A stretch of DNA of 64,000 nt, from contig CAMFGW010000003.1 in the NCBI GenBank assembly GCA_945952025.1, positions 62,001 through 126,000 of the forward strand, read 5' to 3'. Both the position numbers and the translations under genes were made by a program. A model generated the notes under the pieces. It was given only the letters and a program-made list of their open reading frames with translations. It ran no database searches and was not told the DNA's origin. Position 1 is the first letter of the stretch; each line of letters begins with the position of its first letter. Of this stretch, positions 53,936 through 62,074 are shown one piece after another. Source of the DNA: an uncultured Paracoccaceae bacterium (GTDB lineage Bacteria; Pseudomonadota; Alphaproteobacteria; Rhodobacterales; Rhodobacteraceae).

Positions 53936-54925
53936 TCAGTTCACGGGGCAGGTGTTGTCGGTCATGTAGTCGTGGACCTTGACCTCGCCCGACTTGATCT
54001 TTTCAGCGGCGGCATCGACCGCGGCCTTCATCTCGGGCGTCACCAGCTTGGCGTTGTTTTCATCCATCGCCACGTCGACGCCGCCGTCCTTCAGGTCCAT
54101 GACCGCGACGCCGGGCTTGAGGTCGGTGCCGTCCTTGAAAGCCTGGTAGACCGCATTGTCGACCCGCTTCATCATCGAGGTCAGAACCTGGCCCGGATGC
54201 AGGTAGTTCTGGTTGCTGTCGACGCCGATCGACAGGATCCCCTCGTCGGCCGCCGCCTGCAGGACGCCGATCCCGGTGCCGCCGGCCGCCGCATAGATAA
54301 CGTCCGCGCCCTGGCCCTTCTGCGCCTTGGCCAGCTCACCGCCCTTGACCGGGTCGTTCCAGGCCGCCGGCGTGGTGCCGGTGAAGTTGGTGATGACCTT
54401 GGCCTTGGGGTTGGTCGCCATGACGCCCTGCGCATAGCCGCAGCCGAACTTGTGGATCAGCGGGATGTCCATGCCGCCGATGAAGCCGACGGTGCCGGTC
54501 TTCGAGGCCATGGCGGCCATGATCCCGGCGAGGTAGGAGCCCTGCTCTTCGGTGAAGACGATCGACGTCACGTTGGGCTGGTCGACCACCATGTCGACGA
54601 TGCCGAATTTCGTGTCCGGATAGTCCGGCGCGACCTTGTTCAGCACGTCGCCGAAGGCAAAGCCGGTCATGACGATCGGGTTGGCGCCCGCTTCCGCGAG
54701 CCGGCGCAGCGCCTGTTCGCGCTGGGCCTCGGATTGCATTTCCAGTTCCTTGAAGGTGCCGCCGGTTTCCTTGGCCCAACGCTGGGCGCCGTTGAAGGCC
54801 GCCTCGTTGAAACTCTTGTCGAATTTTCCGCCCAGGTCAAAGATGATGGCCGGATCGGCGTAGGCAATGCCGGCGGTCAGCGCCAGCGTCGCCGCGGCGC
54901 CGAGGAATGTGGTCATGATGCGCAT
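53936..54925 (-). CDS. BMP-family ABC transporter substrate-binding protein
   Basis: This 329-aa periplasmic protein has a cleavable signal peptide (FLGAAATLALTAGIAYA). It belongs to the BMP (PnrA/Med) family: IIFDLGGKFDKSFNEAAFNG, GFAFGDVLNKVAPDYPDTKF, TGTVGFIGGMDIPLIHKFGC, DVIYAAAGGTGIGVLQAA and GVDSNQNYLHPGQVLTSMMK. Family members bind purine nucleosides, so uptake of these is the best guess; related proteins bind other ligands. AGGGAG six bases before the ATG supports the start. It heads the importer operon, with its promoter in 54926-55089. Confidence 0.94.
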   Translation of the reverse strand: MRIMTTFLGAAATLALTAGIAYADPAIIFDLGGKFDKSFNEAAFNGAQRWAKETGGTFKELEMQSEAQREQALRRLAEAGANPIVMTGFAFGDVLNKVAPDYPDTKFGIVDMVVDQPNVTSIVFTEEQGSYLAGIMAAMASKTGTVGFIGGMDIPLIHKFGCGYAQGVMATNPKAKVITNFTGTTPAAWNDPVKGGELAKAQKGQGADVIYAAAGGTGIGVLQAAADEGILSIGVDSNQNYLHPGQVLTSMMKRVDNAVYQAFKDGTDLKPGVAVMDLKDGGVDVAMDENNAKLVTPEMKAAVDAAAEKIKSGEVKVHDYMTDNTCPVN

Positions 54926-55089
54926 TGTGAACTCCCTGCGTGCGGTATGTCCGAAAGTGCGCGCGCGTGCGCCTTTCAGGATCGCGGCTGATTAGCGCCG
55001 ACGGGGGCAAAGGGGTCAACAGGATTCTTGGGGTGCCGGGCGGGACGTGGCGTGCGCTGGGCGAAAGGCCGCGCCAATGCAAGGGCTTG

Positions 55090-55506
55090 TCAGGGCAGGG
55101 GGCGGCTCAGGACCAGGGCGTCCGACGGTTCGGGCCCCTCGCGGTAGTAATTGCGCCTGAGGCCGACCTGGGTGAAGCCCATGGCCTGGTAAAGCGCACG
55201 GGCGGGGGTGTTCAGGGAATCGACTTCCAGAAAGACGGTGCGCGCGCCCCGGGTCGCGGCCGTGGCCAGGAACTGGCCGAGAAGGCTTCGCCCAAGGCCC
55301 TTGCGGCGGGCGTCGGGGGCGACGGCGATGGTCAGAAGCTCGGCTTCGTCCAGCGTCACCCGGCCGATCGCAAAGCCTTCCGGCGCGGCGATGGTCAGCG
55401 TGTCTGCGCGGGCAAGAAGGGCGCGGAACTCGGCTTCGGACCAGGGGCGCGGGTGCAGGAAGGCCTGCCCGTGCAGGCGGGCGAGGTCGGCGGGGTTCGG
55501 GCTCAC
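55090..55506 (-). CDS. rimI: Ribosomal protein S18-alanine N-acetyltransferase-like (GNAT)
   Basis: This 138-aa GNAT acetyltransferase has LTIAVAPDARRKGLGRSLLG (acetyl-CoA binding), FLEVDSLNTPARALYQAMGF and VGLRRNYYREG, which closely follow the RimI pattern 'E....N..A..LY...GF...G.R..YY'. RimI acetylates the N-terminus of ribosomal protein S18. Its start overlaps the tsaB stop (55503-55506), the usual tsaB-rimI pairing. The three genes nfu, tsaB and rimI overlap and form one unit. Confidence 0.93.
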   Translation of the reverse strand: MSPNPADLARLHGQAFLHPRPWSEAEFRALLARADTLTIAAPEGFAIGRVTLDEAELLTIAVAPDARRKGLGRSLLGQFLATAATRGARTVFLEVDSLNTPARALYQAMGFTQVGLRRNYYREGPEPSDALVLSRPLP

Positions 55507-56171
55507 GTCAGGATCCGTGGCGGTGCGTCGCGCGCGGGGGCCGCATCGGCCGGGCGCAGATAGACCGGCGCGGGGCGCGGCTGGGGCAGGGGAAGTGCGG
55601 CCGCGATCCGGGCGATGGCCTCGGTCAGGGGGACGGGCTGAGACAGGCGCGGCCCGGCTGCGCGGGGGCCGAGGAGGCCAGCGCCATCGCCGACGACGGG
55701 CAGGGCGGCCAGGTCCGGGGGAAGTACTTCGTCGGGGTCGAGGAGGATCGGCAGGCTGTCGCCGCTTCGCAGCGCGACCCGCCCCTGCCGCGCGTCGAGC
55801 GCCACCAGCAGGGGCCCGTCCAGTCCAAGGGCTGTCGCGGCGAACCGGTCGACGCCGATCGAGGGGATGCCGAGCCCGAGCGCCAGTCCCCGTGCGGAGG
55901 CGACCGCGATCCGGACGCCGGTGAAGTTGCCGGGGCCGGTGCCGACCGCGATGCGCGACAGGTCGCGCCAGCCGAGCCCGCCGTCCTTAAGGAAGTCCAG
56001 AAGGAAGGGCATCAGCCGCTCGGACTGGCCGGTCGCCATCGGCTCGGTCCGCGACAGAAGGAGGCGGCCGCCCGAAAGGCCCCCATCCGAAAAGCCCCCA
56101 TCCGAAAAGACGGCGGCCGCGCAGTGCGCGGCCGATGTGTCGAAGGCCAGCAGGGGTGCGTCAGGCCGCAA
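55503..56171 (-). CDS. tsaB: tRNA threonylcarbamoyladenosine synthesis protein TsaB
   Basis: This 222-aa ASKHA-fold protein supports TsaD in making t6A37 of ANN-decoding tRNAs. Signatures: LLAFDTSAAHCAAAVFSDGG, SERLMPFLLDFLKDG, LSRIAVGTGPGNFTGVRIAV and ARGLALGLGIPSIGVDRFAA. An early surface loop contains a 15-bp in-frame tandem repeat encoding SDGGF-SDGGL-SGGRL (separate entry). The ATG at 56171 overlaps the nfu stop by 11 bases; the stop overlaps rimI. Confidence 0.93.
   Translation of the reverse strand: MRPDAPLLAFDTSAAHCAAAVFSDGGFSDGGLSGGRLLLSRTEPMATGQSERLMPFLLDFLKDGGLGWRDLSRIAVGTGPGNFTGVRIAVASARGLALGLGIPSIGVDRFAATALGLDGPLLVALDARQGRVALRSGDSLPILLDPDEVLPPDLAALPVVGDGAGLLGPRAAGPRLSQPVPLTEAIARIAAALPLPQPRPAPVYLRPADAAPARDAPPRILT
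56071..56115. repeat. 15-bp in-frame tandem repeat inside tsaB
   Basis: Units CCCGAAAGGCCCCCA (56071-56085), TCCGAAAAGCCCCCA (56086-56100) and a partial TCCGAAAAGACGGCG (56101-56115) encode, on the minus strand, repeated five-residue SDGGF/SDGGL/SGGRL blocks early in TsaB. The repeat keeps frame. Confidence 0.9.
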
Positions 56172-56730
56172 CGGGCCGCACCTCCGTCACCTCGGGGATA
56201 TAGTGGCGCAGCAGGTTTTCGATCCCCATCTTCAGGGTCAGGGTCGAAGAGGGGCAGCCCGCGCAGGCGCCTTGCATGTGCAGGTAGACGACGCCGCGGT
56301 CAAAGCCGTGGAAGGTGATGTCGCCGCCGTCCTGCGCCACAGCCGGGCGGACGCGGGTGTCGAGCAAGTCCTTGATCTGGCGGATGATCTCTCCGTCAAC
56401 CTCGCCCTCGCCGCCGGCGCTGTGGCCGCCGGCGGTGCGGGCCTGCGCCTCGATCGCCGGTGCGCCCGACTGGAAATGTTCCATGATCGCGCCGAGGAGG
56501 GCGGGCTTCAGCAGGATCCAGTCCGCGCCGGGGTCCTTGGTCACGGTCACGAAATCCGACCCCAGGAAGACGCCGGTCACGCCCGCGACGCCAAAGAGGC
56601 GTTGGGCAAGGGGCGAGTAGGCGGCGCTTTCGGCCGTAGGGAAGTCCGCCGTCGCCGTGCCGAGGACGCTCTGGCCGGGCAGGAACTTCAGCGTTGCGGG
56701 GTTCGGGGTGGATTCGGTCTGGATGAACAT
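56161..56730 (-). CDS. Nfu-type iron-sulfur cluster carrier (NifU C-terminal family)
   Basis: This 189-aa protein has an N-terminal Nfu domain (MFIQTESTPNPATLKFLPGQ, FLGSDFVTVTKDPGADWILL) and a C-terminal NifU-like domain. The latter carries the cluster motif GACAGCPSSTLTLKMGIENL (C-x2-C), preceded by AVAQDGGDITFHGFDRGVVY. Such proteins deliver 4Fe-4S clusters to apo-enzymes. Homology begins at the ATG at 56730, so a longer upstream reading is discounted. It overlaps tsaB by 11 bases. Confidence 0.94.
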   Translation of the reverse strand: MFIQTESTPNPATLKFLPGQSVLGTATADFPTAESAAYSPLAQRLFGVAGVTGVFLGSDFVTVTKDPGADWILLKPALLGAIMEHFQSGAPAIEAQARTAGGHSAGGEGEVDGEIIRQIKDLLDTRVRPAVAQDGGDITFHGFDRGVVYLHMQGACAGCPSSTLTLKMGIENLLRHYIPEVTEVRPVAA

Positions 56731-56829
56731 GGGCGATCTCCGACTGTATGACTCGGATATGCGGGGCGCGCGGCCCGAAGTCAAGGAAGGGGCGGCGGGG
56801 TGCTGCCGCCCATCGTCGGGCAGTCGGGC

Positions 56830-57111
56830 CTAACGGCGGCGATAATAGCCGAAAAGCTCGTCGGTCAGGTCGCTCAGCGCGTCGCCGCGGCAACAGGTCG
56901 CAGCCGGGGTTCGGGCGGGGTCCGCCAGACGCGCGGCGCCGCGGGTCTGGCGCGAAAAGGGTCGCGGCACGGGCGCGGCGAGGCGCCCTTGGTCCAGGCC
57001 GTCGCAGTGGGTGTCGTCGCTGGCGGCGGCTCCGGCAGGGGCGGCGGCTTCGGCGGTGCTGTCGTTTGCAAGCGGGGCCGGCAGGTCTGAATCGTTCAGG
57101 GCATCATACAT
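56830..57111 (-). CDS. Small hypothetical protein with good ribosome-binding site (93 aa)
   Basis: This 93-aa soluble protein is of unknown family. It opens YDALNDSDLPAPLANDSTAE, has an Ala-rich middle with a Cys (SDDTHCDGLDQG), and ends TCCRGDALSDLTDELFGYYR plus two Arg. GAAGGAG lies seven bases before the ATG at 57111, which strongly supports translation. Adjacent cysteines near the end might bind metal, but no motif is recognisable. It lies between the universal stress protein gene upstream and nfu downstream, all on the minus strand. Confidence 0.7.
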   Translation of the reverse strand: MYDALNDSDLPAPLANDSTAEAAAPAGAAASDDTHCDGLDQGRLAAPVPRPFSRQTRGAARLADPARTPAATCCRGDALSDLTDELFGYYRRR

Positions 57112-57274
57112 GGATGCGCTCCTTCGTCGTCGAGGGATTCCCTCTCTCGGGCGTGAACATAGGCCGGACGGGGACGGGCGACAAGATGCTGCGACGCAGC
57201 ATCGTGACTGGGCCCAGGGTGACGTGGCGTCCGGCCGGGGCGAGCCCGGCGCCTGCCGCGCGGCGGTTCCGGCG

Positions 57275-57730
57275 TCAGGTGATGCCTTCGAGCCGATCCT
57301 TCGACATGTCGCCGGGCACGATCGTGATCGGCACCGGCAGGTTGCCGGAATTGCGCGACAGTTGGGTGACGAGCGGGCCGGGGCCCGACTTGTCGGTGCC
57401 CGCGCCGAGAACAAGGACGCCGATTTCGGGGTCTTCGCGGATATGGGCCAGGATTTCGGACAGGGCCTCGCCCTCGCGGATGACGAGTTCGGGTTCGACG
57501 CCCTGCTTGTCGCGCATCCATTTGGCGAAGACCTCGAAATGGCCCTCGATCCGTTCACGGGCTTCCTGGCGCATGACGTCCGCGACGCCCATGAAATGCT
57601 GGATGTCTTCCGGCGGAATGATGGAGAGGATGGTCACACCGCCGCCGGTATGGCCGGCGCGCAAGGCGGCGAAGCGCATCGCGTTCAGGCATTCGCGGCT
57701 GTCGTCGAGGATCACCAGGAATTTCCGCAT
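57275..57730 (-). CDS. Universal stress protein (UspA family)
   Basis: This 151-aa UspA-fold protein starts RKFLVILDDSRECLNAMRFA, continues TGGGVTILSIIPPEDIQHF and VREGEALSEILAHIREDPEI-type helices (actual IREGEALSEILAHI), and has the nucleotide-binding GAGTDKSGPGPLVTQL followed by PVPITIVPGDM. A longer in-frame reading to 57793 lacks homology, so ATG 57730 is chosen. The family often binds ATP and is induced by stress or growth arrest; the specific role is unknown. Confidence 0.88.
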   Translation of the reverse strand: MRKFLVILDDSRECLNAMRFAALRAGHTGGGVTILSIIPPEDIQHFMGVADVMRQEARERIEGHFEVFAKWMRDKQGVEPELVIREGEALSEILAHIREDPEIGVLVLGAGTDKSGPGPLVTQLSRNSGNLPVPITIVPGDMSKDRLEGIT

Positions 57731-57879
57731 CGCGCCCCCGTCAGCAGCCCCTTGGAGTGGCCCGATCATGGCGGGTCGGGCGGCGCTTGGCAACGGGGTG
57801 GTCTGGGGCGTGGCCTGGGGGGCCTAGAGCCGTGTGGCCCGGAGGCGTGGCCCCGGCGTCTCTCCATGAGTCTTGCCAC

Positions 57880-57895
57880 AGCCCCGGTTGGGGCT
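57880..57895. terminator. Short hairpin beyond the RTX gene 3' end
   Basis: AGCCCC (57880-57885) and GGGGCT (57890-57895) pair around GGTT, 18 bases past the stop of the minus-strand RTX gene. There is no T-tail on either strand, so terminator function is uncertain. Confidence 0.35.
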
Positions 57896-57912
57896 CCCGA
57901 GGCGGCTCCGCG

Positions 57913-60900
57913 TCACAACAAGAGGTCGCCGGGGCCAAGCTGCACCACGTTCTGGAGCGTGAGCCCATAGTCCGCCTGCCCGTCGCCGTCGATATCGCAC
58001 CAAAGCGTGCCTGTCTTGCCGGAGACCGTGAAGATCAGCTCACCCCACTCGCCCGAGAAGTTTCCGCCGGCGCTGAAGTGCAGCCCCATGCCGGCGAGCG
58101 AGATCTTGTCGAGCCCGCGCTGGAAGTCGGTGATCTCGTCGCGGTTGCCGGCGCTGCCCATCTCGGCGAGGGTGGCGAAGGCAAAGACGTCGGCCTCGCT
58201 GCCGCCGGTCAGCGTGTCGCGGCCGAGGCCGCCCTGGAGCGTGTCGCTGCCGCTGCCGCCGCCGTGCAGCCAGTCGCGCCCGTCGCCACCATAAAGCAGA
58301 TCGTTGCCGTCGCCGCCCCAAAGCGTGTCGTCGCCGCCATCGCCGGCCAGCGTGTCCGGGCCGGCCTGGCCGACCAGGCTGTCGGCGCCGTTGCCGCCGG
58401 ACAGGTAGTCGGCCCCCTCCATGCCGTTCAGGTAATCGCCGTCGTTGCCACCGAAGAGCGTGTCGTTGCCCAAGCCCCCCCAGAGAGTGTCCGCGCCCCG
58501 GCCGCCATCCAGAAGGTCGTGGCCATAGACCGCCCAGAGGAGGTCGTTGCCATCGCCGCCATAGAGCTGGTCATGACCGATCCCGCCCCAAAGCGTGTCG
58601 TTGCCGGCCTCGCCATAAAGCGTGTCGTTGCCCAGCATCCCCGTCAAAAGGTCATCGCCGCTGCCGCCCTGCAGCAGATCGTCGCCGTCCCCACCCTGGA
58701 GCGTGTCGTTCATCTCGCCGCCAATGAGGGTGTCGTTGCCGGCGTCGCCGACCAGGAGATCGGCACCGTCGCCCCCGTCGAGCCAGTCATGCCCGTCCCC
58801 GCCGAAAAGCCTGTCGCTTCCAGCGCCGCCGTCGATCACGTCATCGCCGGCCCCGCCGGTGACCGTGTCGTTGCCGGCATCCCCCCAGGCCTGGTCATTG
58901 CCGAACCCGCAGGTGATGACATCGTTGCCGTCCCCGCCGAAGAGCCAGTCGTCGCTGTCCCCGCCGTCCAGCACGTCGGCGCCGGCGTCGCCGTGAAGCG
59001 TGTCATTGCCGGCGGCGCCCCAGAGGCTGTCGTTGCCGAGCCCGCCCCAGAGGTCGTCGTCGCCCGTGCCGCCTGCCAGCTGGTCATGCCCGGCGCCACC
59101 ATAGAGCCGGTCGTTGCCGTCGCCGCCGTAGATCAGGTCATTGCCGTCGTCGCCCTCAACAGTGTCGTTGCCGGCGCCTCCGCCGCCGATGTCGTTGCCT
59201 GCGCCGAGCGACAGGCGGTCGTCGCCGGCTTCGCCCAGGATGGAATCGTTGCCGTCGCCGCCCATCAGTTCGTCGTTGCCGTCGCCGCCCCAGAGGCTGT
59301 CTGCGCCGCTGCCGCCGTCAAGGAAATCGTTGCCTTCGGAGGACTGAAGGACGTCGGCCCCATCCCCCCCGATGAGCGTGTCGTTGCCCGCGCCGCCGAC
59401 CAGCTTGTCGTTGTCGGCGCCGCCTTCCAGGCTGTCGTTGCCGTCGCCGCCTTCCAGGACGTCGGCCCCGGCACCCCCCTTCAGCGTGTCGTCGCCAAGG
59501 CCGCCCCTCAGCGTGTCGCTGCCGAGGCCGCCGTCCAGAAGGTCGTTGCCGGCGCTTCCGGTCAGAAGGTCGGCGCCGCCGAGCCCCAGGACCATCGTGT
59601 CGCGCGCGGTGCGGGCAAAAAGCGTGTCATTGCCGGCCCCGCCGGTGACCACGTCGGCCATGAGCGGCGGCGCGTAGTGAAGAAGGGGCAGTATCGCGGA
59701 ACTGGGGAAATCGTCGGCGGTCAGGCCGGTGCCATCGACCGTTTCGATGTGGATCACCGTGCCGTCGTAGGCCAGGTCGCAGCCGGTCGCGGTCACTGTG
59801 AAGGCGATCTGGTCTGACGACCGCAGCCCGGCCAGGAAGGACAGGTCGAGCCGGTCGAGGCCAGGCTGGAAGTCCAGGATGCGCACGGTGCCCTGCGCGG
59901 CCGAGATGACGAACCGGTCCGACCCCGCGCCGCCAAAAAGTGCGGCCGACGCGCCCTCGCCGCCGCCGACGATGATGTCGGCACCGTCGCCACCGTAGAT
60001 CGCGTCGGTTCCGGCGCCCGCGCCCAGAAGGTCGTCGCCGGCGGTGCCGGTGATGGTGCCGGCCGCCTGCCAGACGGTGGTGCCGGGCGTGCCGAGGTTC
60101 AGGTCTATCTGCGTCAGGCCCGCTTCGGTCGCGCTGGCGGCGATGAGTTCGGTGCGCGAACCCACCTTGGCCAGCGCCAGCGCACTCACATGGTCGAGGC
60201 TCATGCTGTCGTCGTCGCAGATGGTCAGCGCGTGGACCAGCCGGCCGTCGGGCAGAAGCGTCAAGATGTCGACCCCGCCGTCGGTGCCGCCGACCGCGAC
60301 CCAGGCGCGCGCGCCGTCCTGCAGGGTGGCGATGGCGGTCGCCGCGGAAAAGCGGGTGCCGAGCGTGTCGACGACATGGTCGGTCGCGTAAAGGATCCCG
60401 CCGGGCAGCACGCGAAAGACGGTGAGCGAGGAGCTTTCGGTCGAGGAGACGACGGCAAAGCTCGCGCCGTTTGACTCAAGGCCCGCAACCTCGGTCGGGG
60501 CCGAAAAGCCGAGGGCCGAGGGGACGGACAGGATCTGGGTCGCCTGCAGCGGCGTGCCGTCTGCCGCGAGGCTATAGGAGGTCACGCTGTTTCCGGCCGC
60601 CGAGACGGCCAGCAGCACCGTTTCGGACCCGACCGTCAGGGTCGTCAGATCGTCGGGCGCGGGGCCGGCGGGGGCGGCGGTGAGCGCCTGGGTCAGCTTG
60701 ATGACGCCGGTGTCCGACACGGTCGCCGCGAGGATTTTCGAGCTGCCGGCAAGGCCGAACCAGACGTAGTTCGCGGTGCCGAGCGACGCGCCGGTCACGG
60801 CGACCGGGTTGAAGGCCAGCGCGTTGGCGAGCGGGTCGCCGAACCCTGCCGACCCGGTCAGGCCGTGGCTCGCCCAGCCCCAGGGCTTGGTGCCGGACGC

Positions 60901-61176
60901 GACGAGGGTTCCACCGCTGCCGGACCGTGCGGGAATGATGGTGAAGTCGATCCCGGACAGCGGGCGGACCGAGGTATTGTAGCCCCGGACGGCGAGCAGG
61001 CTGGCCGCGCCGGGTGTCGAGAGGTCATATTCGGCATAGCCCGCGCCTTCGCCGGGCAGGCTGGCGGAAAAGAGCCTGGGCAGCCCGCCGATCCAGGCGA
61101 CCTCAAGGTCGTGGACATTCGTCGAAAAGGTGGGCTGGCCCGTTCCGAGCAAGCCCGTGAAGCTGTAACTGACCAA
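57913..61176 (-). CDS. Large RTX (hemolysin-type calcium-binding repeat) protein
   Basis: This 1087-aa acidic protein has no N-terminal signal peptide. Residues about 1-370 form repeated beta-rich segments (VAVTGASLGTANYVWFGLAG, AWVAVGGTDGGVDILTLLPD), possibly a beta-propeller. A short RTX block (about 380-420) is followed by a spacer, then a long block of GGxGxDxLxGG nonapeptides (about 507-985). The C-terminus (DVFAFATLAEMGSAGNRDEI, DFQRGLDKISLAG, LQNVVQLGPGDLLL) resembles type I secretion-targeted RTX proteins. No protease, lipase or acyltransferase domain is visible, nor type I secretion genes. Secretion with Ca2+-driven folding outside the cell is inferred. Confidence 0.92.
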   Translation of the reverse strand: MVSYSFTGLLGTGQPTFSTNVHDLEVAWIGGLPRLFSASLPGEGAGYAEYDLSTPGAASLLAVRGYNTSVRPLSGIDFTIIPARSGSGGTLVASGTKPWGWASHGLTGSAGFGDPLANALAFNPVAVTGASLGTANYVWFGLAGSSKILAATVSDTGVIKLTQALTAAPAGPAPDDLTTLTVGSETVLLAVSAAGNSVTSYSLAADGTPLQATQILSVPSALGFSAPTEVAGLESNGASFAVVSSTESSSLTVFRVLPGGILYATDHVVDTLGTRFSAATAIATLQDGARAWVAVGGTDGGVDILTLLPDGRLVHALTICDDDSMSLDHVSALALAKVGSRTELIAASATEAGLTQIDLNLGTPGTTVWQAAGTITGTAGDDLLGAGAGTDAIYGGDGADIIVGGGEGASAALFGGAGSDRFVISAAQGTVRILDFQPGLDRLDLSFLAGLRSSDQIAFTVTATGCDLAYDGTVIHIETVDGTGLTADDFPSSAILPLLHYAPPLMADVVTGGAGNDTLFARTARDTMVLGLGGADLLTGSAGNDLLDGGLGSDTLRGGLGDDTLKGGAGADVLEGGDGNDSLEGGADNDKLVGGAGNDTLIGGDGADVLQSSEGNDFLDGGSGADSLWGGDGNDELMGGDGNDSILGEAGDDRLSLGAGNDIGGGGAGNDTVEGDDGNDLIYGGDGNDRLYGGAGHDQLAGGTGDDDLWGGLGNDSLWGAAGNDTLHGDAGADVLDGGDSDDWLFGGDGNDVITCGFGNDQAWGDAGNDTVTGGAGDDVIDGGAGSDRLFGGDGHDWLDGGDGADLLVGDAGNDTLIGGEMNDTLQGGDGDDLLQGGSGDDLLTGMLGNDTLYGEAGNDTLWGGIGHDQLYGGDGNDLLWAVYGHDLLDGGRGADTLWGGLGNDTLFGGNDGDYLNGMEGADYLSGGNGADSLVGQAGPDTLAGDGGDDTLWGGDGNDLLYGGDGRDWLHGGGSGSDTLQGGLGRDTLTGGSEADVFAFATLAEMGSAGNRDEITDFQRGLDKISLAGMGLHFSAGGNFSGEWGELIFTVSGKTGTLWCDIDGDGQADYGLTLQNVVQLGPGDLLL

Positions 61177-61250
61177 GTGCCCTGACCCTTTGCGGAAGCC
61201 CGTCCGGAAACGACGCTAGGGGGTGAGGCTTAATGTTTCCTTTTCGTTCC

Positions 61251-61300
61251 AATTTGCGGCGAATTTATTTGCGGCGAAACTACAAACAATTCGCCGCAAG
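61251..61300 (-). promoter_or_regulatory. Three TTGCGGCGAA-type boxes upstream of the RTX gene
   Basis: On the plus strand, ATTTGCGGCGAA occurs at about 61252-61263 and again at 61267-61278, and its inverse ATTCGCCGCAAG lies at 61289-61300. Together they make a direct repeat plus an inverted repeat in an unusually A/T-rich patch 75-125 bases before the RTX start. This looks like a regulator-binding cluster; the regulator is unknown. Confidence 0.5.
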
Positions 61301-61343
61301 TTCGCGCTGGCCCCCTATGGGCTCCCGGGCCCCCCGCGCCCCC

Positions 61344-61826
61344 TCAGGCCTCGGCCAGCAGGGCGTGCAGGTCCAATGGCTCGGTCACCATCTTCAGGGC
61401 GCCGTTCGCCTCGCGCGGCCATTCGGCCTCGGGGCGGTCGCGGTAAAGTTCGACACCGTTGCCGTCGGGGTCGCGCAGGTAGATCGCCTCGGACACGCCA
61501 TGGTCGGACGCGCCCTCGAGCGGCCAGCGGGCCTCGACCAGGCTCTTCAGGACGCGCGCCAGATCGCCGCGCGTCGGGTAGAGGAAGGCCGAATGGTAAA
61601 GGCCGGTTGTCCCCGGTGCGGGCGGCTTGCCCCCGCGGCTTTCCCAGGTGTTCAGGCCGATGTGGTGGTGATAGCCGCCGGCCGACAGGAAGGCGGCGCT
61701 GTTGCCCATCCGCTGCTGCAGCTCAAAGCCGAGGACGCCGGAATAGAAGGCGATTGCGCGGTCGAGGTCGGCGACCTTCAGGTGAACGTGACCGACGCGG
61801 GCGCCGGCCGGGGCGACGTAGCTCAT
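61344..61826 (-). CDS. VOC-superfamily (glyoxalase/extradiol dioxygenase-like) protein
   Basis: This 160-aa protein has two beta-alpha-beta-beta-beta VOC modules. Metal-ligand candidates are H in GHVHLKVADLDRAIAFYSGV, H in GGYHHHIGLNTWESRG, H in GLYHSAFLYP and E in DPDGNGVELYRDRP. The pattern resembles CatE/YfiE-like single-metal dioxygenase or glyoxalase relatives; the substrate is unknown. The ATG at 61826 is the only plausible start. It lies upstream of and co-oriented with the RTX gene, but separated by a probable RTX promoter. Confidence 0.88.
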   Translation of the reverse strand: MSYVAPAGARVGHVHLKVADLDRAIAFYSGVLGFELQQRMGNSAAFLSAGGYHHHIGLNTWESRGGKPPAPGTTGLYHSAFLYPTRGDLARVLKSLVEARWPLEGASDHGVSEAIYLRDPDGNGVELYRDRPEAEWPREANGALKMVTEPLDLHALLAEA

Positions 61827-62012
61827 GGATAGTCCTTTCGCGTGACATTGGCGACGAAGATAGGCGCGGCGGGCTTTGCCGGAAAGGCATCTGGGCGAAC
61901 GGCGACTGTGCGCGGATGCGGGGGAGATGCGGGGGGCGGCGCGCGCGCGGACGCCGCGGCATCAACCTTGTGGATTTTCGCGACGAAGCGGCCCTATCCT
62001 GCGCGCATAGCG

Positions 62013-62059
62013 CCGGGGACAGGCCCGGGGACAGGCCCGGGGACAGGCCCGGGGACAGG
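62013..62059. repeat. 12-bp tandem repeat (about four units) in a gene leader
   Basis: GGGGACAGGCCC repeats at 62015-62026, 62027-62038, 62039-62050 and partly at 62051-62059. It stops four bases before the GAGAGG ribosome-binding site of the metallophosphoesterase gene. If translation began further upstream in the same frame, it would encode GDRP repeats. Confidence 0.92.
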
Positions 62060-62074
62060 ATCGAGAGGGTGACG

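Noticed and set aside
57757..59817. A 686-codon open frame on the plus strand, antisense to the RTX repeats
   Set aside because: Its Val/Ala-rich periodic translation is the mirror of the GGxGxD repeat DNA; no ribosome-binding site or independent family signal. The minus-strand RTX protein explains it.
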